Below, in pieces: positions 1 through 11,807 of a stretch of 64,000 nt of DNA. Each line of letters opens with the position of its first letter. The stretch's first letter is position 1. Position numbers and translations under genes: made by a program. The notes under the pieces were generated by a model, which saw only the letters and a program-made list of their open reading frames with translations, made no database searches and had not been told where the DNA came from. This DNA is from Tillus elongatus. Lineage: Eukaryota > Arthropoda > Insecta > Coleoptera > Cleridae. The stretch is from positions 26,100,739 through 26,164,738 of the forward strand of contig OZ023267.1 in NCBI GenBank assembly GCA_964006375.1, given 5' to 3'.

Positions 1-1391
1 CTTCCGAGTAAACACCTGCCCCCGTCCCACGCTCCCCGCCAGATCCGTCTGTGAACCAGACGAGCGCGTCCCGTGGTATGCCCGGTGTCTCCTCCCGCCA
101 TGCCCCGCGATCAGGGATTTCCACTGTGAAGTTGTTTTCCCTGCACATTCGCGGGCTCGCGAAGTCTGACCTCATTTCAAGCATGGGTTCCTTCACGATC
201 TCCTGAATTTTGCAGTGGCCCCTGAAGCCTGGGTTGATCTTCAGTCTACCATTGCAGGCTAGTCTGTATAGTCCTAGCCTGGCCTCTCCCATAATAACGA
301 AGTGTAGGGGGGGTAGATCCAGCAACACCTCCATGGCGGCTGTTGGGGTTGAAGACATGGCCCCTGTGATGCCTAGGCAAGCCATCCTTTGGATCTTGCC
401 TAGTTTTTGTTTGGCACTGGATTGTGTCACCTTAGGCCACCAGACCAGTGCCGCATATGTTAACGATGGTCTGACCACCCTTGTGTACAGCCAGTGGGCC
501 ATACTAGGTCTTAGTCCCCACGTTTTTCCATATAGCCGCCTAGTGACGGCTAAGGTCATGACTGCCTTACGCAGTATTTTTCCAATGTGACCATTCCAGG
601 TTAGCTTAGAGTCCAATACGACCCCAAGATATTTTACCTCCCTGGCCATTGGAACGCTCCTACCGTATAGAGTGAGAGTTCTGTGGCTTTCACACTTCCT
701 CCTCCTCGTAAACGGCACGACGGTTGCTTTCTCGGGGCTCACCCCGAGCCCTTGATCAACCGTCCACCCTTCCACCACTTTCAGTGCAGTCTGCATACGC
801 TCCCACACTGCCTGTGTGACCTTTCCTCGGACTATGATGACAATGTCGTCCGCATAGCCCTGTACCTCATACCCCCCTCCCGAGAGCCTCCCCAGCAGGC
901 CGTCCACGACTAGACACCAGAGCAAGGGAGACAGAACGCTCCCCTGCGGACACCCCGCCGCGACCCCCGCCAGCAGAGTCCCTCCCGCGAGTGAGGTGAA
1001 CACCGCCCTGTCCCTGAGCATGGAACCGATCCACCTGCAGCAGGTCTCCTCTATTCCACGCTCCCGGGCAGCTGCCAGAACCGATCCGAACGAGGTGTTG
1101 CTAAAGGCCCCCTCTATGTCTAGGAAGGCCCCCAGCGCCACCTCCTTGTTCTCCAGCGTATTCTCCAGTTTCAGCACCAGTTGGTGCAGTGCTGTTTCTG
1201 TTGAGAATCCTGCTCTGTATGCATATTGTCCGCAGTGTAGAGGATATGCTTCCAGTACACCGCCCCTAATGTGCCGGTCGAGCAGTTTTTCCACTGTTTT
1301 CAGCAAGAAGGACATGAGACTTATTGGCCTCAGGGACTTTGCCTGGTCTGTTGGACGCCCAGGTTTAGGAATAAATACAACCCTGGCCAGT
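1..1391 (-). mobile_element. Loa/Lian-like LINE ORF2 fragment, 5'-truncated, running off the left edge
   Basis: This stretch is the reverse complement of the RT to RNase H part of the LINE at 10.0-15.5 kb (it matches about 13269-14644 there) with only scattered substitutions. Read on the minus strand it covers the RT fingers, the catalytic YADD block and the thumb, and stops inside the start of the RNase H domain at the window edge. The element sequence begins abruptly at 1391, the usual 5' truncation left by target-primed reverse transcription. It differs from the long copy by 15 extra bases near 502-518. These encode part of a W-G-L-x-P motif common in Loa-type RTs, so this copy keeps the likely ancestral sequence and the long copy carries a deletion. 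The minus-strand frame appears open as far as I read it, but without its 5' part the copy cannot be autonomous. Confidence 0.9.
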
Positions 1392-1693
1392 TAAACCTTG
1401 CGTGTATATAAACATTTTTAATGTTCATAATTTTTGATAATGAATAAAAAAATTACAAAAGTTAACTTTATCAGTAATCAGTAACTGTATTTAATACCTG
1501 CAGATTTCGATTCACCAATTTCTCATGATTTTTAGTTCATCGCTAGAATTATAATTTATTCTATTTCACAACTCGGTAGACAAGAGCGTGCGGTGACATT
1601 TTAAATAAGGGCAGCAATTCTCAGCAACTTACCTATTTGTAGTGGAACTCAATTCTTCTGTCGTTTTTTTTGGCAAATTCGTCAATAATCTCG

Positions 1694-3771
1694 TCATAAA
1701 ACTGTGTAATCTGGGACATTTCCTGGAAGGTTATTTTCAACTGACAAAATTGAAATTCGAGAAAGTCTTTCCTGTCCTGTTGAATTCCTAACAAAACTCT
1801 TGATACGTTTCAATGTCGAAAAATTTCGTTCTACAGAAGCACTAGTAGCAGGACATGTTAATACTAATTCACAAAATTTGAACACTTCAGAATATGCATT
1901 TTCCAATTTTGATTGTTTTAAGAAAGTTAAAAGTTCACTCGCGTTAGTTTTTGTGTCAATAACATCGGTTTCATAAATGACTGTAAGTTCTGATCGTAAT
2001 AAGGCTTTGTTAAAATAATGTCCATAGTGGTGGAATAATGATTTTAATTAATCTTCTGGGAAAGGTATCCCTTTAAGTCCTCCAAAATTACACAATTCAA
2101 GAAATTTCAGGTCACTGAGATTTAATTTGCTGCTGAATTTGATTTATGATTTCGTAGAAAAGGCGGCGGTAAGAAGTTTGAAGATGTCCCACATTATCAG
2201 TGCGCAGATGCTTTCTTCGTGGCCCCACTTCTCCTAATTCAATTGTTTTTTCCCAGAACTTATCAAATTCATTCCTTTTTTGAATTGTAATGGATTTAAA
2301 TTCACTAATTTTTTTTCAGGCAAAAACCAATGTCATTTGCTTTACATTGCGATATGTTAAATACATTATCTGAAAACGGAAATATTTCCGAAAATATATT
2401 AAATAAAAAATTAAAATTAAAGTCTGTTTTCAAACCATCCAAAAATCCTCTAGAACTATTTATTGTTTCTGCGTCCCAATTTTTGCTATTTTCCATAATG
2501 TTTTCAAAAGGTTCAATTAACGATTCAGGGCGTTCAAATATAGTTAACGCAAGTCTGCCGTTGTAGTTCCATCGGGTTGCAACTACTTTGGGTAAACGTT
2601 TTGGAAAAAAAGCAGCCATTCCACTTAGGGTAGCAAAAAACACTTTACATTCTTTAATATGATTTATAGATTGGGATAAAATAAAATTGAATTTGTGAGC
2701 ACAGCAGTGTACAAATAGAGCACTGAAGAACGTTTCCCGCACTTTAGCTTGAAGACCTCCTAAATGTCCGGCCATAACAGCAGCCCCGTCATAGGTTTGG
2801 GCAATTAATTTCTTATCAGCCTCCTCAATATCTTCCATAATATTAAGCACAATTTTATATAGAGCGTTTGTAGTACGATCTTCTGTCACATTTTTAAAGC
2901 CTAAAAATCTTTCTTGTACACTCCCATCCATTTTTACGTAGCCAATTACTACAGGTAGTTGACTTAAATTAGTTACATCGGTTGTTTCATCTAGAACAAT
3001 AGCAATGAAACGAGTCTGTTTAATTTCCCATTTAATTCTGTTCAAAATAATAGTGGCAGCGGCCGAAATTAGGTCATTCTGAATGCGATTTGGTGTCCCA
3101 CGAAAAACGTTAGACTGTTCCAAGTGATTTTTTAAACAAATGTCGTACTTGGCTATTAAAGAAAGTAGGTCTTGAAAGTTTCCTCTATTTGCAGGTGTAG
3201 TTGTTTCGTCATGACCCCTGAAGCCCAATTCATACTGACCAAGAAAACAAACAACATCAATAAGTCTTTTTAATATGTTTATGTTTTTATCAACCAGTTC
3301 ATTGTGTTGGCGATTACTAATTTCTATCTGCTTGTCAACGGCGTGTTCAATTTGCATTTTTCCAAAGACACTTAATTTTTACTACTTTATGTAGATTATT
3401 CAAGTCGGAAAACCCACTTTTATTTCACACCCACTTTTCAGTCACAAATAGACTACAAGGCCAACAAAACAGTTTATTCCTGTTTTCACAACCCGTTAAC
3501 TATTCATATTGTTTATAAGTTTTTTCCGCGTTAAAATGTGGAATACATGTTTTAATTCTAGTATTTAGGTTTTTAGAGTAGGTTTCGGCCTACCTTTATT
3601 AATAATAGCAAGTTTTTCAGCAAACGGTAAAGCTGAAAATTCTTTGGTTATCAAAAAACACACAACACAATCACAGTTATTATTACCACTTGTTTGTAAA
3701 GTTTGTAAATCCCCACCCCTACCGTCGCCGCTGTTAAAAGCTGATGTACTTGTAGCCATATTAATACTCAT
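1694..3771 (-). pseudogene. hAT transposase pseudogene (ZMYM1-like, TTF zinc finger + DUF4371 + hAT dimerisation)
   Basis: The minus strand carries, in order: an N-terminal piece starting at 3771 with the F-S-A-L-P-F and K-G-R-P-K-P blocks; a TTF-type zinc-finger block NKLFCWPC near 3450-3490; a 350-residue RNase H-fold core (3357-2305); and the C-terminal dimerisation motif SASVERNFS within 1906-1694. Catalytic signposts seen in the core are DETTD, TYDGA, HCCAH and TRWNYN. The glutamate of SASVERNFS would be the third acidic residue. Between these blocks the frame is broken: a TGA follows the zinc finger near 3428, a shift lies near 3360, and 1907-2304 holds only degraded homologous words. 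Family knowledge: such proteins cut and paste DNA and leave 8-bp target duplications. I could not identify the terminal repeats. This is a dead copy. Confidence 0.85.
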
Positions 3772-5666
<1,895 letters not shown>

Positions 5667-5940
5667 TTTGTGAGGTCTCAGTGTGTTCAACCCTACGCCT
5701 CAGAGAGATCTGGCAGTTCGTTGCAAGTTTTGTCTTTTATATGTGGTTCCGTCTACCTGCTTCGTTATCAGTGAAAGTAGTGGGGTCACCGTCAATTAAG
5801 TGGGGGGTTTTGGTCACGGTACTTAGAGGATGAGGAGGATAACGAAGCAAGTAGACGGAACGACATATATAAGAAATGACTTGCACCGAACTGCCAGATC
5901 TCTCTGAGACCTAGGGTTGAACACACTGCGACCTCACAGA
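5667..5940. repeat. Fold-back (inverted repeat) element
   Basis: Two ~103-nt arms, 5667-5769 and 5838-5940, are imperfect reverse complements (shared words include CAGAGAGATCTGGCAGTTC and GTGTGTTCAACCCTA). They are separated by a 68-nt spacer, and the transcript would form a long hairpin. No transposase lies inside. It leads straight into the 70-bp minisatellite. Confidence 0.85.
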
Positions 5941-6005
5941 CGATCTCCGGCGAGATTTGGGGAGTAGGCTGATTGAGGCCCCGTAATCGATCTACAACAA
6001 CCCAA

Positions 6006-6285
6006 CCCACCTTTGTCCACCGCTCTAAGGAGTAGGCAGATTGAGGCCTTAGAGTGTCCTAACATATTTCCTTTACCCACCTTTGTCCACCACTCTAAAG
6101 AGTAGGCAGATTGAGGCCTTAGAGTGTCCTTACGTATTTCCTTTACCCACCTTTGTCCACCACTTTAAAGAGTAGGCAGATTGAGGCCTTAGAGTGTCCT
6201 TACATATTTCATTTACCCACCTGTGTCCACCACTCTACGGAGTAGGCAGATTGAGGCCTTAGAGTGTCCTTACATATTTCCTTTA
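6006..6285 (+). repeat. 70-bp minisatellite, four tandem units, each with an internal hairpin
   Basis: Units begin at 6006, 6076, 6146 and 6216 (period exactly 70) with a few substitutions. A partial degenerate unit precedes at about 5961. Each unit holds a stem CACTCTAARG / CCTTAGAGTG around a loop that includes AGTAGGCAGATTGAGG. Confidence 0.95.
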
Positions 6286-6335
6286 TTTCTTGAAAATGGC
6301 TCCAGAACAGGAGCCGAAACGTCGAGTTTTCATAA
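6286..6335 (+). other. Hammerhead-ribozyme-like relic (Penelope-type)
   Basis: A stem GGCTCC...GGAGCC (6298-6316) is followed by GAAACGTC, the layout of hammerhead helix II, GAAA and a palindromic helix III ending in the cleavage-site C. The expected CUGANGA core strand is decayed to TTGAAAA, so it should be inactive. Short palindromic helix III is known from hammerheads in Penelope-like retroelements. The assignment is inference from the layout. Confidence 0.4.
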
Positions 6336-6371
6336 ATTCTGGACGCCGTTCAACCCGAGAACCAAGTATGT

Positions 6372-6572
<201 letters not shown>

Positions 6573-6762
6573 TATGAACTGGGTTCGATACAAATTGTTT
6601 CCTGTTTGAAATATAACTGCTCATAAGGTTCAGTGTTAGTCCCCTAAATCCAAACTCCTCCAAACGCTGCAAAAGTCTAGCATGACCGATGGTATTGAAT
6701 GCTTTAGACAAATCCAGAAATATACAAAGCGCTGACTGCTTTGAGTTCAGCGCCTCGTACAC
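6573..6762 (-). pseudogene. Non-LTR reverse transcriptase fragment
   Basis: About 60 minus-strand codons match the RT palm A region of jockey/CR1-type LINEs. The block is LDLSKAFNTI (the catalytic context is normally FDT, here FNT), followed by HARLLQRLEEFGFRG and [10 protein letters not shown]. It has no start, no flanking domains and passes into the (TA)n array at its 3' side. The aspartate to asparagine change and the short length make it a dead relic. It could belong to the same family as the CR1-like relic at 17.2-18.0 kb, but the two do not overlap. Confidence 0.8.
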
Positions 6763-7010
6763 TTTAGGCTATGCCAAACCAGTTGACACTAGGGAAAACC
6801 TATTACAAAGGATAAATTTTCATTATCGCTAAATAAAGACCAAGGTTAAGGTATTGTGGAGGCTCTGATAATCTTTAACTCGTAGAGCTAGGGAATGCAT
6901 AACATTAGAAGAAGCTCATGTCAAACCGACATACAAAATTATGTTATAAACGTCATATTAGACAGAAATAGTTTCTTTCAAAAAGGGTTCATTTTATCTA
7001 TATGTATATA

Positions 7011-7795
7011 CAGGGTCCGGCAAGTTGAGATGATCACATAATTATCTTCAAAACCGCTCTACCTAGAAATGTCAACTTTGGTATCCATGGATATACCAGT
7101 GTTTCGCATAACCATTCATGTATACAGAGTGATCAGTTTCTCTGTGCCACACCAAACTTGTATTTCTTATACGGGACACCCTATATTTTATTTTATTTTT
7201 TGGTAAAGCACTTCATGGCGAGTAAAATGATGCGCCACAATAGGGGCCTGGGATCAACGGTTTAGAAATTATTCAATTATTTGTCAGAAACTTTATTCCG
7301 ATTCAACACGACAGTGCTGCCATGTCGTCACAAAACCTATCAAGATCTGGTATTACCATGACTCGTGACTCAATCTAGCATAATAAAATATGGTAATATA
7401 GCTTGCGGAGATATCCACTTATACAGGGTGTTACATTTTACAAAGCTCAATTTTGCTCAAAAATTTTAAATGGAACACCCTGTATATGACTACGGTATCA
7501 GCTAGCGGGTTTAGTGAGCTTTCTCCCAATACCATATTAGGTAGGATTCAATTGGCTGAATTAACACAAACTGATGGATCATTTGTAAACGTCTGGGCTT
7601 TCTTCTTTCTAAAGGTGAATTATAATTTGTACAGGCTTTTAATGAAAATCATAGACATGGCATTTTTTTTGTAAATTGTTACATCGTTTTTAGTTAATTG
7701 TATGGTGAAATTAATTTTTAACTTAATTTATAAACAATAAAAATTAAATAAAAATAATAGTACCACATTAATTTAAGACATAAACGAATTAATCA
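7011..7795. repeat. Left terminal inverted repeat of the mariner
   Basis: It pairs with 9235-10018. It contains an inverted copy of the putative transposase first exon (about 7489-7617). A 91-bp block, 7573-7663, is identical to the right arm (about 9357-9447) although the rest differs visibly. Confidence 0.93.
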
Positions 7796-7877
7796 AGAAT
7801 GTATTAAAATAACAGTTTTAATAACAAATCTCAAATCAGATGCTCGAACACGTTCCTTCCTTGCTGAACGCAAAGTT

Positions 7878-9533
7878 CTATCTTTCCATAATTTGTCTAT
7901 GCGTAGCAGCATGGATCATCTCCCGATCAACATTTCGACATGCATCTAACATCCGTTGTTGTAGATTGTGAACGCTAACTACAGGATCTATGCCAAAATC
8001 TGAATGGACTTGGTCCTTGATGTAGCCCCAAAAACATAGTTCATGGGAGTCAAATCTGGCGACCTTGCAGGTCATCGTATTTGGGCATTTGTACCTATAT
8101 AACTAGGGCCAAAAACTTGGTCCAAATAGTCCACAACTATCCTGCTGTTGTGAGCTGGACATCCATTGCGCTGAAAAATAATCCTAGGTCGGACATTCAG
8201 TGGAACATCCAACCAATCGTCCAGATGGGTGTTTAGGTGATTGAGGTAAGTCGTCCCGTCTAAATTTTCTTCAAAAAATACGGTCCCCATCAATCTATTA
8301 TCTAATAGCCCACACCATACGATGGTTTTATATTCAGTTTGGTGGTTCCTCGAAAAAACCAAGTGTATATTTTCCGTTGCCCATCTTACACTGTTATGCT
8401 TATTCAACACACCATTATTTGTGAACTTTGACTCATCCGTCCAAAGGATATGGCTTAAAGTTTTATAATCTATATTTAAAGTTTCATTCGTCCAATACGA
8501 AAACTCTAAGCGGCTCACGTAGTCGCCATGTCTGAGGCCTTGGACAAAATGACACCGGTAAGGCGTATAATTATACATTTTCATTATTCTGCTAACACTT
8601 CTATTTGAAATATCGGTTACTGAAGCTAGTTGTGTAGCTGATAAACCTGGATTTTCTTGCAAATGAAGTAAGGTATTTTGCGAAAATTCTTCATTGGTAA
8701 TTGGCTTTACGTGGGTTATTGACTTTGTGAAAATGTATTGTAAATACGGAGAAATGATCAATAATTCGGGTGTCGTCGCTCTGGGTACCAATCCCTAAAT
8801 AATTATTGTAACAATTAGATGGAAACTCAGTGTAAATGAACAAAAAAATATACCTGTTTCTTCGCGATGCACGGGCCGCCACTTTTTTTGACATTCAATA
8901 TGTCTCTAACATATCCTTTCTCTTCCGAACTGAATAATTCATACTGAATGCAGACATCTATTAATTACTGTATTGACAAAAATAACCTAATACACGTAGT
9001 TTCACTATTTTGTTGTTAAACTAGTGAAGTAGCTTTATTATTTTTAATAAACGTTCATTAGTCTGTTGCTAGGCAACAACTTGAGCGTTTTAGTGATAAT
9101 TATTTTAAATCTGAATTATTCTGAGTATGTAAATCTATGCTGCTACCCTTAGGCAAATCATACGAAGATTAGACTTGTTATTAAAACAGTTATTTTGCTA
9201 ACTAGTTGATTATTTTAATTATATGAAATCTTTCGTTTATGTATTAAATTAATGTGGTACTATTACCTTTATTTAAGTTTTGTTGTTTATAAATTAAGTT
9301 AGAAATAAATTTCACCTACAATTAACTAAAAACGATGTAACAATTTTAAAAAAAGATGCCATGTCTATGATTTTCATTAAAAGCCTGTACAAATTATAAT
9401 TCACCTTTAGAAAGAAGAAAGCCCAGACGTTTACAAATGATCCATCAGATTCTGTTGATTCAGCCAATTGAACCCCAGCAAGTATGTTATTGGGCAAAAG
9501 CTTCTTAAACCCGATATCTGATGTCGTAGTCAT
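7878..9533 (-). pseudogene. Mariner-type transposase pseudogene, three putative exons
   Basis: Exon 3 (from 8794) encodes a helix-turn-helix region (FSQNTLLHLQENPGLSATQL) and the DDE core: LWTDESKF carries the first D, FQRNGCPAH has N where the family has the second D, and SPDLTPMNY carries the third. A TGA (about 8073) precedes SPDLTPMNY and a frameshift follows it; the C-terminal part resumes at 8060-7878. Upstream, two exons can be joined in phase. One is 9533-9405, ending AAG before GTGAAT. The other is 8943-8854, after CATTCAG and ending CAG before GTATAT. They would be separated by introns of 461 and 59 nt. Exon 1 lies inside the right terminal repeat. The splice model is inference from GT-AG sites and phase; the DDE core is directly visible. 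The gene is dead. Confidence 0.8.
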
Positions 9534-10015
9534 ATATAAGGTGTTCCATTTGAAATTTTCGAAAAAAATTAAGCTTTGTAAAATGTAACATCCTGTATAA
9601 GTGGATACTTCCGAAAGTTATGTAACCATATTTTATTATGCTACATTGAGTCAAAGGTCATGGTAATACCAGATCTTGACAGGTTTCGCGACGACATGGC
9701 AGCACTGTCGTGTTGAATCGGAATAGAATTTCGGACAAACAATTGAATAACTGCTAAACCTTTAATCCCAGGCCCCTATTGTTGGACATCATTTTACTCG
9801 CCGTAAAATTCCCTATCAAAAAATGAAACAAAATATAGGCTGTCCCATTTAAAAAAATACAAGTTTGGTGTGGCACAGGGAAACTGATCACTCTGTATAC
9901 ATGTAACTAGCTTCCGGTTATGTGAAACACCGATTTATCTATGGATACCATATTTGACATTTCTAGGTGGAGCGGTTTCAAAGATAATTATGTGATTCTC
10001 TCAACTTGCCGGACC

Positions 10016-10018
<3 letters not shown>
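9235..10018. repeat. Right terminal inverted repeat of the mariner
   Basis: Reverse complement of 7011-7795. It holds the putative transposase first exon (9533-9405) and presumably its promoter. Confidence 0.93.

Positions 10019-10047
<29 letters not shown>
10019..10047. repeat. (TA)n tract between mariner and LINE
   Basis: About 14 TA units. The same kind of tract resumes after the LINE poly-A at 15521, so the LINE appears inserted within a (TA)n array. Confidence 0.9.
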
Positions 10048-10050
<3 letters not shown>

Positions 10051-10406
10051 GGGTTAAGGAGTCGCGGGCCAAAGGACTCCAGGGGGCAAGCTGAGGAAGT
10101 GGAAATAACAACATAAACTCCCGATGAAGCTTTCCCCAAGACCGTCATGCGCGGTAAAAATCCGCATCCTGCACGAGGTGACCCTGCTAATAACTAAACA
10201 TGACGGATCTAGACAAGGAGGTCGAACTAAACTCCCCCAATCTACGGTGTCACGTGACCCGTGCCTATGGATGGATGGCACCAGGGCGATGGTGTCGTGA
10301 ACGGAACCTCTGGAGTACCAGGCAACCCTCCAGAGTAACCCGCCTTGCACCACACAGGGGGTTCTGATGGTGTGGACAGTATTTCCCCCATTCTCGTGGG
10401 AACAAC

Positions 10407-11807
10407 ATGAAGATTATAAATACATATAAAACCAAAACCAATGAGGCTCGAGGAGTGGCTCCGGCTACAGACTTGTGCCTTGAGTCTATCCCGGAAACGG
10501 AGACGAGCCAGGGGGCGGCAGCGGACTCTGGAGGTCCCACGACCGGCGTAGATACGGGGGATCAGGGGGTAGCTTCGGCCAGAGACCTGTCCCCGACACC
10601 CAAGCTGGAGGCTGGGTCCCACCGGAGGGCGGCGAGCTCCGCGGACTCCGGGGGCCCCTCCACCAGTGAGGACTCTACTGTTAGAGTAGAGGGACTGCCC
10701 CGGCAGTCCAAGCGTCTTTCCGGGGCGCAAAGAAAGAAGCTCCGGTGGGCGCAAAAAATGGCGGCCGGGACCTGGACGGTCGAGAAACCTGTAAAGGCGC
10801 AAGAGGGGAGTGCGGGTGAGAAGAGGACGCGCTCGAACTCTAGCACGCCCACTACAGACAGACGTTCCAAAAGGGCCAGGGTGCCTGTAAAGGCGCAAGA
10901 GGAGAGTGCGAGTCGGAAGACGCCGCGCTCTGGCTCTAGCACGCCTACTACAGACAGACCTCCCAAAGGAACCAAGGCCGGAACACGGGCGCAGACTGGC
11001 TCTTACAGGGAGGCTGCGGAGGGCCTCGGGATGGCGGTGATTGACAGACGCCANNNNNNNNNNNNNNNNNNNNNNNNNNNNNNNNNNNNNNNNNNNNNNN
11101 NNNNNNNNNNNNNNNNNNNNNNNNNNNNNNNNNNNNNNNNNNNNNNNNNNNNNNNNNNNNNNNNNNNNNNNNNNNNNNNNNNNNNNNNNNNNNNNNNNNN
11201 NNNNNNNNNNNNNNNNNNNNNNNNNNNNNNNNNNNNNNNNNNNNNNNNNNNNNAGGCTGCGGAGGGCCTCGGGATGGCGGTGATTGACAGACGCCATCCT
11301 GAGGTCACGCTAGACCAGGGGAAGGCGGACCTGATCCAGGCTGCGGTGGTAGCTGCAGTGGACTCTCTTCAGGAAGGGGAGAGCCCGCCTCAGTTCCACC
11401 GGACGCGCCTGACGGGGGGCATCCTCTGGACAACCTGTGCCGGCCCGCAGTCGCGGGACTGGCTGCGGAAAACGATCGGGGGCCTCGGTCAGATTTGGGA
11501 GGGGGCGGACTTGACAGCCGTCGAGCCCAAGGAACTCCCAAAGAGACGCAAGGTCCTCGTACGGATCCCTGACACCGTCCCGCAGGAGACGGTGATCAGC
11601 AGACTTAAGATCCAGAACCCTGAACTGGGGACGCAACACTGGTCGGTTCTAAGCAGGAAGGCAGAGGAGAAAGGACAGACGCTCGCCTTCTCGATCGACC
11701 CGACATCTTACAGAGCCCTTGAAGGAACCTCCTTCAAGGCATTCTGGGGCATGGGAAGGGTTAGCTTCCACCCACTGGGGAAGCAATTAAGGGTTAATGG
11801 GACTTAG
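10407..11807 (+). CDS. LINE ORF1 (gag-like) protein, contains an assembly gap
   Basis: This is the first ORF of the Loa-like LINE and would encode the RNA-binding, particle-forming protein. The start at 10407 is the first ATG giving the long frame. The N-terminal half is rich in S, T, K, R and P, with two similar copies of a PVKAQE-x-SA...STPTTDR segment (about residues 130-195), suggesting a small internal duplication. The C-terminal ~150 residues look folded (LIQAAVVAAVDSL, TVPQETVISRLK, GMGRVSFHPLG), but I see no CCHC knuckle. The stop overlaps the ORF2 ATG by 11 nt, a typical LINE arrangement. The frame crosses 200 N. The 43 bases on each side of the gap are identical, so the true protein is probably 385 residues instead of 466. 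Confidence 0.75.
   Translation: MKIINTYKTKTNEARGVAPATDLCLESIPETETSQGAAADSGGPTTGVDTGDQGVASARDLSPTPKLEAGSHRRAASSADSGGPSTSEDSTVRVEGLPRQSKRLSGAQRKKLRWAQKMAAGTWTVEKPVKAQEGSAGEKRTRSNSSTPTTDRRSKRARVPVKAQEESASRKTPRSGSSTPTTDRPPKGTKAGTRAQTGSYREAAEGLGMAVIDRRXXXXXXXXXXXXXXXXXXXXXXXXXXXXXXXXXXXXXXXXXXXXXXXXXXXXXXXXXXXXXXXXXXXXAAEGLGMAVIDRRHPEVTLDQGKADLIQAAVVAAVDSLQEGESPPQFHRTRLTGGILWTTCAGPQSRDWLRKTIGGLGQIWEGADLTAVEPKELPKRRKVLVRIPDTVPQETVISRLKIQNPELGTQHWSVLSRKAEEKGQTLAFSIDPTSYRALEGTSFKAFWGMGRVSFHPLGKQLRVNGT
11054..11253. other. Assembly gap (200 N), probably artefactual
   Basis: The 43 bases before it (11011-11053) and after it (11254-11296) are identical. The two contig ends therefore seem to overlap and should be merged. 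Removing the 243-nt excess keeps ORF1 in frame. Confidence 0.9.

Larger units (their letters stand above)
7011..10018 (-). mobile_element. Mariner/Tc1-type transposon with ~785-bp terminal inverted repeats
   Basis: Both ends read CAGGGTCCGGCAAGTTGAGA inward and are flanked by TA (7009-7010 and 10019-10020), the target duplication of the IS630/Tc1/mariner superfamily. The arms run about 7011-7795 and 9235-10018, with roughly 80-85% identity by eye. That is far longer than the ~30-bp repeats of typical mariners. A decayed transposase gene lies on the minus strand between and partly inside the arms. A (TA)n tract flanks the right end, and a Loa-like LINE follows in the same tract. Confidence 0.93.

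Noticed and set aside
210..1394. Plus-strand ORFs of up to 132 codons at the left edge
   Set aside because: They are antisense shadows of the LINE RT frame; identical shadows occur opposite ORF2 at 13050-14435.
6006..6285. Tandem repeats as a CRISPR array
   Set aside because: Units are contiguous 70-mers without variable spacers, in a eukaryotic context with no cas genes.
10242..11297. Minus-strand 351-codon ORF opposite LINE ORF1
   Set aside because: It spans the N gap, has no motif and is the GC-rich antisense of a supported ORF.
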